A stretch of 48,835 nt of DNA from Oligoflexales bacterium (GCA_012840965.1 DUVQ01000056.1:1-48835); one strand, 5' to 3'; shown: positions 1 to 9,480, counted from the stretch's first letter. Made by a program: numbers and translations. Notes: generated by a model not told the origin, from the letters alone.

Positions 1-219
1 AACGTACACGTTAGCAATCGTATATTTCGCCCGGACGATGTCACTAAGAGACAGTCGGGGTGGCTACGGGAGATTTTGGGTCCGGAAGGATGCCCACGGA
101 CATGTTTTAAAACTGTAACGAAGAGATAAAACGCAAAAAAGAACAAACAATCAGGAGCCAGAACAGACAAATTAGCAGGATCGGGGGACAGGGGCAGGGT
201 GCGGGGACACGGGACAGGG
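1..219. other. left-edge stretch, no supported gene
   Basis: Two plus-strand frames stay open from the window edge to stops near positions 118 and 129. Either could be the last ~40 codons of a gene that begins outside the window, but both look equally plausible, so neither is called. The right end of this stretch is the G-run tract listed separately. No RNA gene or clear terminator is visible. Confidence 0.3.
183..219 (+). repeat. G-run tract, potential G-quadruplex
   Basis: Six runs of three to five G are separated by loops of two to four bases (ACA, CA, TGC, ACAC, ACA). This satisfies the usual G3+N1-7 quadruplex rule on the plus strand. It abuts the stop codon of the lipoprotein gene that reads leftwards, so in that transcript it would appear as a C-rich 3' end. 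A related GGGACAGGG / GGCAGGGGCAGGG tract lies near 15.65 kb. Confidence 0.6.
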
Positions 220-792
220 TCAGGTGCCGTCGCCTACTAGTACGCTTACGTTGTGGCGGACTGTTTCCAGGTTGTCTTTTAAGGTGACCATACCTGGCAA
301 TTCATTGATTCCATTTAAAAACAGTTTGGAACGCCATGCTCCATCCTTTGCCTTTGAAAACACCATTTTGTCCCCACTCTCAGTCTCAAGAATGGCTCTA
401 TCCCCAGTTACTTCGATCATTTTTACCTTTCTAGCCCTAGGATCATCAGGCCCCTTAATTTTCGCTCGGTCAACAACCGCCGCGAATAATTCACGCCCTC
501 CCCCAGACTTACCCAACAGTTCCCGCCCAATTGCAGCTTTGTATTCCGGTTGCTGATCAGCAGGCAAACTGTCTGTTATCAGCTTGTCCGCGTCCATAAT
601 CTGTTTGGCTAAGCCCTCAAAATGAGCTTTGGTATCATCATCGGTAAGCTCCCAAAGCTGGTTCAACTCCCCCCTATCCAAGGCCACAATAACCTCGCTA
701 AATGCCAGGCCAATTTCCTCTTGGATTGGATCCCCTTTACAAGATAGCCCCATCAACGCAAGCACCAACACAACCTGCAATTTAATTTTCAT
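220..792 (-). CDS. putative lipoprotein of unknown function
   Basis: The 190-residue product begins MKIKLQ, followed by a hydrophobic stretch and a Cys at residue 18 (LMGLSC). This looks like a lipoprotein signal, although Gly at -3 is not the best lipobox. The mature part is soluble, helical and acidic in its first half, then has short beta-type segments. Its size and the way it starts (a regulatory-looking helix, then ELWELTDDDTKAHF) recall small NTF2/DUF-type periplasmic proteins, but I do not recognise a family. It lies 24 bp downstream of the patatin-like gene on the same strand and is probably co-transcribed with it. The ATG at 792 has AGGG eight bases upstream. Confidence 0.7.
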   Translation of the reverse strand: MKIKLQVVLVLALMGLSCKGDPIQEEIGLAFSEVIVALDRGELNQLWELTDDDTKAHFEGLAKQIMDADKLITDSLPADQQPEYKAAIGRELLGKSGGGRELFAAVVDRAKIKGPDDPRARKVKMIEVTGDRAILETESGDKMVFSKAKDGAWRSKLFLNGINELPGMVTLKDNLETVRHNVSVLVGDGT

Positions 793-816
793 CGGTCAAC
801 CCTATAAATCAGCAAA

Positions 817-2166
817 TCATCGGACCATTCTCAAAGTCCGTCTAGGCGCCTGTTCCTGTGCAGCCAATTCAGGTGATTCCAGGTCAGTACCAATAGCCGA
901 CAAGTCACATTCCAAGTCATAAGCCGCTAATATCCTGGAAACTTCTGAATGGTTTTGCTCTAAATCCCTGGCCACCGAGTTAAACCCAGAACGAGCCGCC
1001 ACATGCCGGTTCCAAAAGGCAAGCGGATTTAGCTTGAAAAACTCGGCATCATTCTCGGTTGGTTCAAGCAAAATCACATCGCCCTTGAAGTTGTTGTCCA
1101 TCCTAAGCTTCTCAAGCCCCAGATGAAGCCTGCTTTGCACCATAGTCCTGATGGCCTGGTTTAACACCGTACCAATCCCAAGCTCTGACAAGCCCCTAGC
1201 AGTCGGAGTCAATTGATATCTGTTGGTATTCAGAAATGGTCTAAAAGGGTTGTATATGATAATCAAATCTGCACCCTTTTCAACAGCCAAGCTCATGTGG
1301 GTAGTCTTGCGGACCATGGCATCAAGATATTCTTCCCCATGAATCCTAGGTGGCACGTAAAAACCTGGAACCGCGACCGACGCTTGCACAGCCTCGCTAA
1401 TCGTAACTGACTGGTCAGCGTCATAGCCAAAAACAACGCTCCTGGCGGTATTCAGGTTTGTAGACAGAATGTAAAGCGCCCTGCGCGTTTCGCGGTATAA
1501 CTTGCGAAAATCATTGGAGATATCATTGCGATACAGATTTCGCCGCATAAAAGATTCAATTCGCGTGGTCTCAAAGATGCCAGACGGAATGTATCTGGCG
1601 ACATGAGGCAGCGGCGTTGCCTCAAAAATATCGCCAATCAGTGGCCCAATAACCCTTTCAGCCGATGTGTAGCCAGGCTGCTCTAAAAAGTCAACGGCCT
1701 GTGCTTTAAGCCTTTCACGATTGGCGGAAACGTGCTTTAACGCAGCACTTGCAACTGACGGCCACACTTTCAGCGCATCGTGCGCCAACCTGCTCCCTCT
1801 TTCCCGAAATTCCTTGAAGGCCGGCCAATAAAAATCATAGGACTTAAAATGGTCCATCTTCTTCGAAGTGCCATCCAAAGCCTTCAAAAGCTCTTCCGGT
1901 GGGATTCCCGCTGCCAAAAACGACCCTATAAAGGCCCCAGCAGACAGGCAAATGTACATATCAAACTCATTTACACTTCGCCCCTGCAGATAGCGATTCA
2001 ACGCTATCAACCCACCTAGCTTGAATGCCCCACCTGATATGGCCCCGCCAGCCAAAATTAACGCCACTCTCGGATTTTTTCGCGGCTTACTGAGATCTGA
2101 TTTTTGCAAAATGGTGATTGCCAAAGTTCCACCTCCAATGGCCAATGATACAAGGGAGATAGACAA
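817..2166 (-). CDS. patatin-like phospholipase family protein
   Basis: Residues 34-85 carry the patatin oxyanion loop (LAGGAISGGAFKLGG) and a nucleophile elbow CLSAG with Ser75. The usual first Gly of GxSxG is Cys here. The catalytic Asp appears near residue 283 in YLDAMVRKT, where patatins normally have DGG/DGA. Ser and Asp of the dyad are therefore present but both surrounding glycines have changed, so lipid acyl hydrolase activity is likely but unproven. At 449 residues it is longer than minimal patatins, with a helical insertion between the two motifs. The listed start is a TTG without a clear Shine-Dalgarno. A TTG at 2124 has GGAGG seven bases upstream and would remove the hydrophobic N-terminus. 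It is followed by a lipoprotein gene. Confidence 0.82.
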   Translation of the reverse strand: MSISLVSLAIGGGTLAITILQKSDLSKPRKNPRVALILAGGAISGGAFKLGGLIALNRYLQGRSVNEFDMYICLSAGAFIGSFLAAGIPPEELLKALDGTSKKMDHFKSYDFYWPAFKEFRERGSRLAHDALKVWPSVASAALKHVSANRERLKAQAVDFLEQPGYTSAERVIGPLIGDIFEATPLPHVARYIPSGIFETTRIESFMRRNLYRNDISNDFRKLYRETRRALYILSTNLNTARSVVFGYDADQSVTISEAVQASVAVPGFYVPPRIHGEEYLDAMVRKTTHMSLAVEKGADLIIIYNPFRPFLNTNRYQLTPTARGLSELGIGTVLNQAIRTMVQSRLHLGLEKLRMDNNFKGDVILLEPTENDAEFFKLNPLAFWNRHVAARSGFNSVARDLEQNHSEVSRILAAYDLECDLSAIGTDLESPELAAQEQAPRRTLRMVR

Positions 2167-2312
2167 AAGGTCAAAAAGAGCCTACACAACCCTAAATCAA
2201 CCCAGCAATCTTCGGCCGGCCGACGAAACGGCCAATTTTGGGCCCCCACGCAAGGATGTTATGGACGGATTTTTGGGTACAATACAAAACAGCCCTGAAG
2301 AGGTACCCACGC

Positions 2313-3215
2313 ATGCTCAAGCCAAAGCCCTTAAATCCAGGTTCTGCAGTCAGGCTGATAGCGCCTGCCTCCCCTTTTGAGGCCGACCGCCTTTCAGATG
2401 GCGTCAAGATACTGACCGATTTTGGCTTGACTCCCATATGGACCGACCGGGTATTCCAGCGTCAAGGCTATCTGGCTGGACCGGATTCCTTGCGCGTCCT
2501 TGAGCTGGCTGACGCTCTTAAAGACCAAGCTTGTGAAGCCGTGATTGCAATTAGGGGTGGTTTTGGGGTGACCAGAATTATCAATGAACTGGCCAACCAC
2601 AACTTTGGCTCAAAGCTGGTCATGGGCTTTTCCGACATTACCGCCTTGCTTATCTACCTGAACCAGACCGCAAACCAAGTCGTGTTCCACGGCCCAAATG
2701 TCTTGGGCATGCCAAACCTGGATCCAGAGTCAAGGGGGCGTCTAAAGGCCGCTTTATTGGGACTGGATTGGGAGACCAACTTCACATGGGCTGGTCTACA
2801 ATCACTTCGTGGCGGATTTGCCAAAGGACGGCTACTTGCTGGAAATCTGACGCTGATTTGCACGTTGGCAGGCACTTGGACTCAGGCAAACTTGGCTGGA
2901 GCTTTATTGGTCATCGAAGAGGTGAACGAGCCTTTATACAGGATTGATCGTCTGCTAACTCAACTGGCCATGCAAGTTCAAGCAAGGCAGCTTTCTGGCG
3001 TGATTATTGGCGATCTTGGGGTAGCAGCGCAAGACCTGCCAGATTTACCTAACGTTTTAGAATCATTTACTAATAGACTAGACTGCCCAGTAGTGACTGG
3101 CTTTCCAGCAGGCCATAAACATCAAAACCACCCGATTCCATTAGGAATTGAAGCCTCTTTAGATGCCGATCTTGGGTTACTGCGAGTTTTGGAGGATCCT
3201 TATGATCGAAGCTGA
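2313..3215 (+). CDS. ldcA: S66 family muramoyltetrapeptide (LD-) carboxypeptidase
   Basis: This enzyme would remove the terminal D-Ala from murein tetrapeptides in peptidoglycan recycling; MccF-type relatives instead cleave peptidyl-nucleotides. The 300-residue length and motifs fit S66: an N-terminal APASPF, RGGFG near residue 82, the nucleophile Ser107 in GFSDIT, the Glu of IEEVNEP near 202, and the His of GFPAGHKH near 268-270. I chose the ATG at 2313 because GAAGAGG lies nine bases upstream and family proteins start just before this point. An upstream start at 2238 would add 25 unrelated residues. No signal peptide is seen, consistent with a cytoplasmic recycling enzyme. The next gene overlaps it by 14 bases, which points to one operon. 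Confidence 0.88.
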   Translation: MLKPKPLNPGSAVRLIAPASPFEADRLSDGVKILTDFGLTPIWTDRVFQRQGYLAGPDSLRVLELADALKDQACEAVIAIRGGFGVTRIINELANHNFGSKLVMGFSDITALLIYLNQTANQVVFHGPNVLGMPNLDPESRGRLKAALLGLDWETNFTWAGLQSLRGGFAKGRLLAGNLTLICTLAGTWTQANLAGALLVIEEVNEPLYRIDRLLTQLAMQVQARQLSGVIIGDLGVAAQDLPDLPNVLESFTNRLDCPVVTGFPAGHKHQNHPIPLGIEASLDADLGLLRVLEDPYDRS

Positions 3216-4308
3216 CAGCAAAACTCCCTTCTTTGAGGCAAAGGCAATTCTTGACCAATATGTCGGCCAAGGCTTTCCAGGCGCAGCTCTTGGTATTTAC
3301 AGCAAAAAACACGGAGATTTCATCACAACTGCAGGCTTTACGGCCTATCCAAATCACGGCGTACCAGTGGCCCCAGTCACTGAGGGCACAATATTTGACC
3401 TAGCCTCCTTAACCAAGCCTTTAGCCACCGGGGCAATCACCCTTAACTTACTTAAAAACAAGCTGCTTAATCTCGATGACACTCTTGGCATTCTATGGCC
3501 ACGCTTTAAATCAAGCCCTTGGGCAGAAGTTACAGTGGCCCACCTGTTGGCCCACTCGTCTGGAATGAAGGACCACTATGAATTTGCCCATATGCTGCCA
3601 AAAGTCTTCACCCCCAGTGACGCTGGAAGCCTGAAAACACAAGAATCCGTGGCAGAAATAATTGCCACATCCCCACCTTTGGCCGCGCCTGGCTCGCTGG
3701 AAGTTTACAGTGATCTAGGTTTTATCATTCTGGGCATGCTCATCCAAAGACTGACAGGAAAGTCGCTGGCAGAATTGTTTGATGAATTGGTTGCTGGGCC
3801 ACTAGGTCTGACATCCACTTTGTTTACACCTAACGCTTTGAAACCCCACGCGATTTTCGCCGCAACGGAACTGTGCCCCCTAAGAAAAACGGTGCTATCC
3901 GGAGAAGTCCACGACAGCAACTGCTATCTTTTGGGTGGCATAGCTGGACACGCTGGTCTGTTTTCAACTATCACCGAGACTCTTGCGATGGCCAAAGCGG
4001 TCACCTTTGGAACCGGTCCATTTAAGGACATCCAAACCTTCATGACAAAGCAAGCAGGCCCACCCAACGCTTCCAGGGTATTGGCCTTTGATACTGCGTC
4101 CTTGGCAGGTTCAAGCGCAGGCGATCTGGTCCCACCACAAACCATCGGTCATCTGGGCTTCACCGGCACCTCAATGTGGGTCAATCAACAGCATCAAACC
4201 GCAATTGTTTTGCTGACAAACAGAGTGCATCCAACTAGAGACAACATTTTAATCAGGAAAATCAGACCTTTAATACACGATGCAATATGGCGGGAATTGG
4301 CACTTTAG
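3202..4308 (+). CDS. class C beta-lactamase-fold serine hydrolase
   Basis: Family PF00144 (class C beta-lactamase, DD-peptidase and esterase relatives). The 368-residue product has SLTK with Ser69 and Lys72, Y169-S-D as the second motif in place of YxN, and H317-LGFTG as the third. No signal peptide is visible, so it is likely cytoplasmic or an esterase rather than a secreted beta-lactamase. The ATG at 3202 has GGAGG six bases upstream and lies inside the end of the S66 peptidase gene, suggesting coupled translation and a shared role in murein fragment or D-amino-acid ester turnover. The substrate is not deducible. Its stop is three bases from that of the converging lipoprotein gene. Confidence 0.85.
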   Translation: MIEADSKTPFFEAKAILDQYVGQGFPGAALGIYSKKHGDFITTAGFTAYPNHGVPVAPVTEGTIFDLASLTKPLATGAITLNLLKNKLLNLDDTLGILWPRFKSSPWAEVTVAHLLAHSSGMKDHYEFAHMLPKVFTPSDAGSLKTQESVAEIIATSPPLAAPGSLEVYSDLGFIILGMLIQRLTGKSLAELFDELVAGPLGLTSTLFTPNALKPHAIFAATELCPLRKTVLSGEVHDSNCYLLGGIAGHAGLFSTITETLAMAKAVTFGTGPFKDIQTFMTKQAGPPNASRVLAFDTASLAGSSAGDLVPPQTIGHLGFTGTSMWVNQQHQTAIVLLTNRVHPTRDNILIRKIRPLIHDAIWRELAL

Positions 4309-4311
4309 CAA

Positions 4312-7167
4312 CTACAACGGTCGGATAATGCTGCCAGTCGTCACCTGGAAGGTCAGGCCCATCGAAAACGCCTCTTTCACCCCATCTCCGTCGATATCCA
4401 GGTCAGGCTTTAGGAACATTTCAAGATAAACCAAGAACATTTCCTTCGTGTATGGGTACTCAAATTCCGTTTTATCCATGGCTCGTATCGCGTTAAGCAG
4501 TTCATCCACAAGGACCCAGCCACCCAAGGCTCCTAGTCCAGAGGTTACGACGCCGCCAGCAATCTCCACGTTAACCATGTGAATCCTTGCCCATCTAAGC
4601 ATTAAAGGAATCAGGTTATTATTCTTGCCCACAACAACAAACACCGGGAATTCATAATCAAATCCACCAGCTGTCAGTGTAGACCCCCTGATGATTGTGT
4701 TATCAAACACGTATTTTGGGTCACATGCAGGTATGAGTTGGCTTGGATAAACCCCATAATTGCAACCCGCGGATGACGTATCACACGACACAGGCTCTAT
4801 ACGCTCACCCCAGTACAAATTCATGGTGTAAGGTACGCCCGAGGTATTAATCTCGGGTTCGTGCTCTATTAACAGGATGTTATCACCAGCAGCGGTGGCA
4901 TTAGTAAAGGCATCGTTAAAGAAAAAGGAGATTTCCGCAAAGGCATTATCAATACCCAATCCTGGAGCACAATTACCCTTGGGCGAGCAAGTTGTCTGGT
5001 CACCATCAACGTTAACCCCATGGCCTTGATTTCCAGTTGTACCAAACCAGAAGTTGATGACCTTGTTGACAGGGTCCTCGAACATTGAGATTCCACGACA
5101 TTGCCCTTCGCTGCACTGGTCATCGTAAGTGCAAACGTTGTTGTCATCACAAGGCAGATCATTTGGAATGAACTGGCACCCAACAGCTGGGTCACACGTG
5201 TTGTCGGTGCAAATATTGTTGTCTTCACACAAAATGGGATCGCCAAAACAGATCTGGCCGTCGCACCTATCGTTAATCGTGCATGCAGACTTGTCGTCAC
5301 AGGTTTTGGCTCCGGAAGGAGCATAGATACACCCGTATCTGGGGTCGCAAGAATCTATGGTACACAGGTTGTCGTCGTCACAGTCCCTGTCAACACCTCC
5401 CACACATAAACCATCTACACAACTCTCATTTACAGTGCACAAGTCGCCATCCTCACAGCTCCCATGATGAATTGTGTGGAAGCATCCACCTGCAGGGTTA
5501 CATGAGTCGATAGTGCAGGGATTACCATCATCACAGTCACGAGTTTCGGTAATACACTGGCCGGCTCTACAGTAACCGCTGCCAACCTGACTACACGGGT
5601 CGTTGTCATGGCATGGGCCCGAAATATTGGTGTGTATACAACCAACCAACGAATCACACCTATCGTGGGTGCATGGGTTTCCGTCATCGCAGTCAAGTTT
5701 ATACATGTCCAAATTCGGGTCTGGAACCTTACATTCACCCTCGGAGTTGCAGGTTTCCCCAACTGTGCATGCGTTTCCGTCGTCGCATGCTCCAAAGTTG
5801 GACCTGGACTGGCATCCTCTGGCCGGATCGCACCAGTAGATTTTGCACACATGACCACCATCACAGTCTCTAGGCTCACCCACACACTCGCCTTGAACGC
5901 AGCGGTAGTTCACGTGGCAAGCGTCTGCCCCCCCAGTGGGATTGCAGGCTCCGCCATCAATAGGCGTAAAGACACAGCCGGTATCAGGATCACACGAATC
6001 AACGGTGCACGGATTACGATCATTACAAACACGTGGGACTCCTGCACAAACGAGAGGATCGCCGTTGCAGTAGTCGTTGACGGTACATGCATTTCCATCG
6101 TCACATGGGTCGGTATAGTTATTCTGGTGAACACACCCACTCTTAGGACCATCTATGCAGGTGTCCTTGGTACATGGATTTCCATCGTCGCATAAATCAC
6201 GCACGCCAATACACTGACCGTTCGAACATGTATCATTCAGAGTACAAGCGTTACCATCATCACAGGAATTATTGTTGGGGACAAACTCACACTCCCCTGT
6301 GTCTTTATTGCATAAATCATCTGTACAATCGTTTGGAACCACCGTTCCGTCCCACAACCTCCGGTTGTCAGTACAGTTCTTCCTATAGCCTGTGCACTCA
6401 CCTTGGGCATTGCACTGTGGGTTTGAAACGCACTTGTCTTTAGGGTCACATTCCCGACCGACTTGGACGGTATTTACACACCCTTGACCATCGAAACACC
6501 TGTCTATGGTGCACTCGTTGTTGTCATCACACTTGTTTGGGCCACCTGGAATACAATGGCCATCAGCACTACACATATCGCCCACAGTGCAAGGGTTTCC
6601 GTCTTCACAAGGGGCTTTATCGATTGCTGTAAATGCATAGGGGTCTACGTCTGGCACGCAAAACATGCATTGATAGTTCGGACTGGGCTGGTTCATGATG
6701 TAACACTGGTTATTGATGAAACAAAATCCAGGCAAAAGCTGTTCTACACATTCGCCAGTGTCAGAATCTCGGACTATTTCCGAGCAAAAGTGCTCAGAGG
6801 TCCCACACTCCTCGCACCAAGGCCCAACGCAGGTATCTGGGTCGATGTCAGTATCTCCAGCATCAACATCAGGGTCGATTACCTCTGCATCAGCATCCTC
6901 TTCGACCTCTGGTTCCTGCTCATCAGCATCGGCATCAGGGTCAGCATCAGGAATGTCTAGCTGCCCATCATCTTCAGGTTTTATAGGGTCTCGATCCCCT
7001 TGTAAGTCCCGAGATGAGTCAAGCTGTCCATCATCCTGCGTAATCGAATCCGGGTCATTGTCTATCTTGTCGATATCCCCACTATCTCCCGGGCCAGGAG
7101 ACACATGCCCCCCGCCACAGGCCACCAGCGTCAAACAAGCAAAAACAGACAGTAGAATTCGTTTCAT
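4312..7167 (-). CDS. giant cysteine-rich repeat lipoprotein
   Basis: The 951-residue product has a lipoprotein signal (lipobox LVAC, Cys17), then roughly 80 residues very rich in Asp, Glu and Pro. About 17 modules of the form C-x-D-x-x-x-C-T follow, up to around residue 700. Two module types alternate: one ends in DPxxGC, the other in GxCxG. This matches the Dictyostelium-type CTDC repeat (PF00526 style) seen in myxobacterial surface proteins. The last ~230 residues form a distinct domain without repeats, with acidic patches such as DIDGDG that could bind Ca2+. It is most likely outer-membrane anchored and surface exposed, disulfide-stabilised. The ATG at 7167 follows GGTAGGA; an in-frame TTG lies 12 bases upstream. 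Role unknown; adhesion is a guess. Confidence 0.85.
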   Translation of the reverse strand: MKRILLSVFACLTLVACGGGHVSPGPGDSGDIDKIDNDPDSITQDDGQLDSSRDLQGDRDPIKPEDDGQLDIPDADPDADADEQEPEVEEDADAEVIDPDVDAGDTDIDPDTCVGPWCEECGTSEHFCSEIVRDSDTGECVEQLLPGFCFINNQCYIMNQPSPNYQCMFCVPDVDPYAFTAIDKAPCEDGNPCTVGDMCSADGHCIPGGPNKCDDNNECTIDRCFDGQGCVNTVQVGRECDPKDKCVSNPQCNAQGECTGYRKNCTDNRRLWDGTVVPNDCTDDLCNKDTGECEFVPNNNSCDDGNACTLNDTCSNGQCIGVRDLCDDGNPCTKDTCIDGPKSGCVHQNNYTDPCDDGNACTVNDYCNGDPLVCAGVPRVCNDRNPCTVDSCDPDTGCVFTPIDGGACNPTGGADACHVNYRCVQGECVGEPRDCDGGHVCKIYWCDPARGCQSRSNFGACDDGNACTVGETCNSEGECKVPDPNLDMYKLDCDDGNPCTHDRCDSLVGCIHTNISGPCHDNDPCSQVGSGYCRAGQCITETRDCDDGNPCTIDSCNPAGGCFHTIHHGSCEDGDLCTVNESCVDGLCVGGVDRDCDDDNLCTIDSCDPRYGCIYAPSGAKTCDDKSACTINDRCDGQICFGDPILCEDNNICTDNTCDPAVGCQFIPNDLPCDDNNVCTYDDQCSEGQCRGISMFEDPVNKVINFWFGTTGNQGHGVNVDGDQTTCSPKGNCAPGLGIDNAFAEISFFFNDAFTNATAAGDNILLIEHEPEINTSGVPYTMNLYWGERIEPVSCDTSSAGCNYGVYPSQLIPACDPKYVFDNTIIRGSTLTAGGFDYEFPVFVVVGKNNNLIPLMLRWARIHMVNVEIAGGVVTSGLGALGGWVLVDELLNAIRAMDKTEFEYPYTKEMFLVYLEMFLKPDLDIDGDGVKEAFSMGLTFQVTTGSIIRPL

Positions 7168-7195
7168 TTTCCTACCCAAAACCGACCCGGCAGTA

Positions 7196-7224
7196 ATTGT
7201 ACAGGAAATGAGCTGTTCAGCGAA
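7196..7224 (-). promoter_or_regulatory. weak sigma-70-like promoter candidate
   Basis: On the minus strand a TACAAT -10 box (7196-7201) lies 17 bases from a poor -35 box TTCGCT (7219-7224). It sits 29 bases upstream of the start of the cysteine-rich lipoprotein gene, inside the 113-bp gap behind rel. The -10 is good and the -35 weak, so activity is uncertain. Confidence 0.35.
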
Positions 7225-7280
7225 GGATAAAGGGCTTTATTGGTGATTTAAGGGCAAAATCGTCGAGCAAAACCAAAGGA

Positions 7281-9440
7281 CTAACCAAACTGGCGGATGC
7301 GTTCAACCGCTGAAACCCCCTTGATTCTTTCAAGGGCTCCTATGATTCCATCAAGTTTTGACTGATCTTCAACCTGTAAAACCATCTTTATTTCGGCACT
7401 ACCATCACCGACAGGTTTAGTTAGAACTGATGAGATATTAGATTTTCGCTCGCTGATTTCCTTGGTAATCGCGGCCAAGACGCCTTGCTCATCCCTTGCC
7501 ATTATGAAAAGGGGGACGTCAAACACGCCGCCAGCGCCTTGAACCCAGTGTGCAGGTAAAACGCGTTCCTTGGCAGAGGCATTCAGCGTCGGACAGCGCG
7601 AAGTGTGAATCGTCACGCCACGTCCACGGGTAATAAAGGCCTTGATTGGGTCACCTGGAATTGGGTTGCAGCATCTGCCAATCTTCAGCATGACGTCTTC
7701 CAACCCGTCCACCACGATTCCCTGATGCTGCTTCTTCATCAGGCGCGCCATGTGGATGGCTCGCCGCTCTTCTTCCAGTGCCGTGTCTTCGGTTGGGGTG
7801 GCGTCTGGGCGAAGCACTTTGACTACATCAAGCGGAAGTATCTTTTCTGAACTTACTGCCCGGTACAGGTCCTCTATGTTGCCAACACGCATGGTATCAA
7901 GGATTTTCTTTTCATCTTCGCCACCATTGAGCACTTTTTTGATTGAGAAACCGTGCCGTCTGAACTCTTTTTCCAAAATTTGACGCCCTCTATCAAGGGC
8001 AAGCTTGCGCTCCTCGTTTTGCAGATATTGGCGAATCTTGCTTTGGGCTCGGGTAGTTGTGGCAAACCCCAGCCAGTCACGTTTTGGCCGGCTGTTTTTA
8101 GATGTCATGATCTCGACTAAGTCTCCGGAACGAAGCTTAGTGGACAGTGGCACTAGGCGATTGTTGACCTTGGCACCAGTGCACGAGTTGCCGACTTCTG
8201 TGTGAATCCCATAGGCAAAATCCAACGTTGTCGCACCTTTTGGGACAACTACAAGGTCGCCTTTTGGGGTGAAAGCAAATACTTCATCCACAAACAAGCT
8301 TGTTTGAACGGCCTCCATAAACTGATCTGGACTTTTGACTTCCTGAGCCCATTCAATCAATTGTTTCAACCAGTTAAAATGCTCCTGCTCCCTGTTGGCA
8401 GCGCCACCTTCCTTGTACGACCAGTGTGCAGCGATGCCAGATTCCGCAACCTTGTGCATCTGCCATGTTCGAATTTGAATCTCCATGGGTTCATTCTGAG
8501 GACCAAACACAGTGGAATGCAGCGAACGGTACCCATTTGGCTTTGGCAGATTTATGAAATCTTTAAAGCGAGCTGGAATTGGGGTCCAGATATTGTGCAG
8601 ATAACCAAGTATCAACCAACAATCACTAACATCGCGACATATAACGCGAAACGCGACAAAGTCATAAACACGATCCAGGTCTATTCCCTGGATTTTCATC
8701 TTTTTGAAGATCCCATAAAGGTTTTTTGGACGCCCAAACACTTCAAAGCCATTTAACTTATTGCTTTCCAAGGTCTTTTGAATGGTCTCAATCACGTCCT
8801 TGATGAAATCGGCTCTTTCCTTCAAGCGTCGTTCAGACTGCTCCTTGACCGAGGCATATTCAGCAGGCCACAAATGGCGAAAGGCCAAATCTTCCAGTTC
8901 AGTTCTGATCCAAGAGATTCCAAGGCGCTCGGCCAAGGGTGCATAGATATTTAAGGTTTCCTCAGATATCTCCTGCTGTCTTTCCAGACTCTGGAATTCT
9001 AGCTCGCGCATGTTGTGTAATCGGTCACAAAGCTTTACCAGCAGGACGCGAATATCCTTGGACATCGCGATCAGCATCTTTTTAAAGTTTTCAGCCTGCT
9101 TTTCTTGTTTCGAGGTGAACTGGAACTTGTCCAGCTTTGTAACCCCTTGAACTATCTTGGCGACCTGTAAACCAAAAAGCTGCTCCAGTTCTTCGGAGCG
9201 TTCAGGGGCAACATGAATGACGTCATGTAACAGGGCCGCACTGAGGCTGGCTACATCCAGTTTTAAAGTCGCCACCAAGTCGGCAACAGCCAAAGGATGC
9301 ATGATGTACGGCGTGCCTGAGTGCCTGAACTGCCCTTCATGGATCTTCGCAGCATACTCTGCTGCAGCACGGACAGGCTCAAGGTCCACGTCTGGCATAT
9401 ACTCGCGGGCTTTTTCTAAGATATTGTCAATGCTATACAC
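7281..9440 (-). CDS. rel: RelA/SpoT-type (p)ppGpp synthetase with altered HD hydrolase motif
   Basis: This is a long RSH enzyme of the stringent response, 719 residues. The HD region spans about 30-180, the synthetase about 235-345, TGS about 385-445, a zinc-finger-like segment with GRCCNPIPGD near 590, and a C-terminal ACT domain. The synthetase has R291-F-K-D, the RXKD signature of bifunctional enzymes rather than the EXDD of RelA, and an intact PKPNGYRSLHS. In the hydrolase site H48, H72, D73, D139 and N143 are present, but the normal HDxxED reads HDVIHV, so both acidic residues are lost. Hydrolysis may be impaired. The GTG start at 9440 is supported by AGAGGA six bases upstream. priA is divergent. 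Confidence 0.93.
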   Translation of the reverse strand: MYSIDNILEKAREYMPDVDLEPVRAAAEYAAKIHEGQFRHSGTPYIMHPLAVADLVATLKLDVASLSAALLHDVIHVAPERSEELEQLFGLQVAKIVQGVTKLDKFQFTSKQEKQAENFKKMLIAMSKDIRVLLVKLCDRLHNMRELEFQSLERQQEISEETLNIYAPLAERLGISWIRTELEDLAFRHLWPAEYASVKEQSERRLKERADFIKDVIETIQKTLESNKLNGFEVFGRPKNLYGIFKKMKIQGIDLDRVYDFVAFRVICRDVSDCWLILGYLHNIWTPIPARFKDFINLPKPNGYRSLHSTVFGPQNEPMEIQIRTWQMHKVAESGIAAHWSYKEGGAANREQEHFNWLKQLIEWAQEVKSPDQFMEAVQTSLFVDEVFAFTPKGDLVVVPKGATTLDFAYGIHTEVGNSCTGAKVNNRLVPLSTKLRSGDLVEIMTSKNSRPKRDWLGFATTTRAQSKIRQYLQNEERKLALDRGRQILEKEFRRHGFSIKKVLNGGEDEKKILDTMRVGNIEDLYRAVSSEKILPLDVVKVLRPDATPTEDTALEEERRAIHMARLMKKQHQGIVVDGLEDVMLKIGRCCNPIPGDPIKAFITRGRGVTIHTSRCPTLNASAKERVLPAHWVQGAGGVFDVPLFIMARDEQGVLAAITKEISERKSNISSVLTKPVGDGSAEIKMVLQVEDQSKLDGIIGALERIKGVSAVERIRQFG

Positions 9441-9480
9441 GCACTTCCTCTAAATCAGCCGCCCGGGAGTTTATCTGGTT

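Noticed and set aside
183-219. G-run tract considered as a CRISPR or tandem-repeat locus
   Set aside because: No regular spacer-repeat structure; only low-complexity G runs.
5430-6195. Long overlapping frames on both strands over the cysteine-rich lipoprotein gene
   Set aside because: They arise from the repetitive codon pattern of the CxDxxxCT modules and have no ribosome sites or recognisable domains.
8202-8756. 184-codon plus-strand frame inside rel
   Set aside because: Antisense to a clear conserved enzyme; composition not protein-like.
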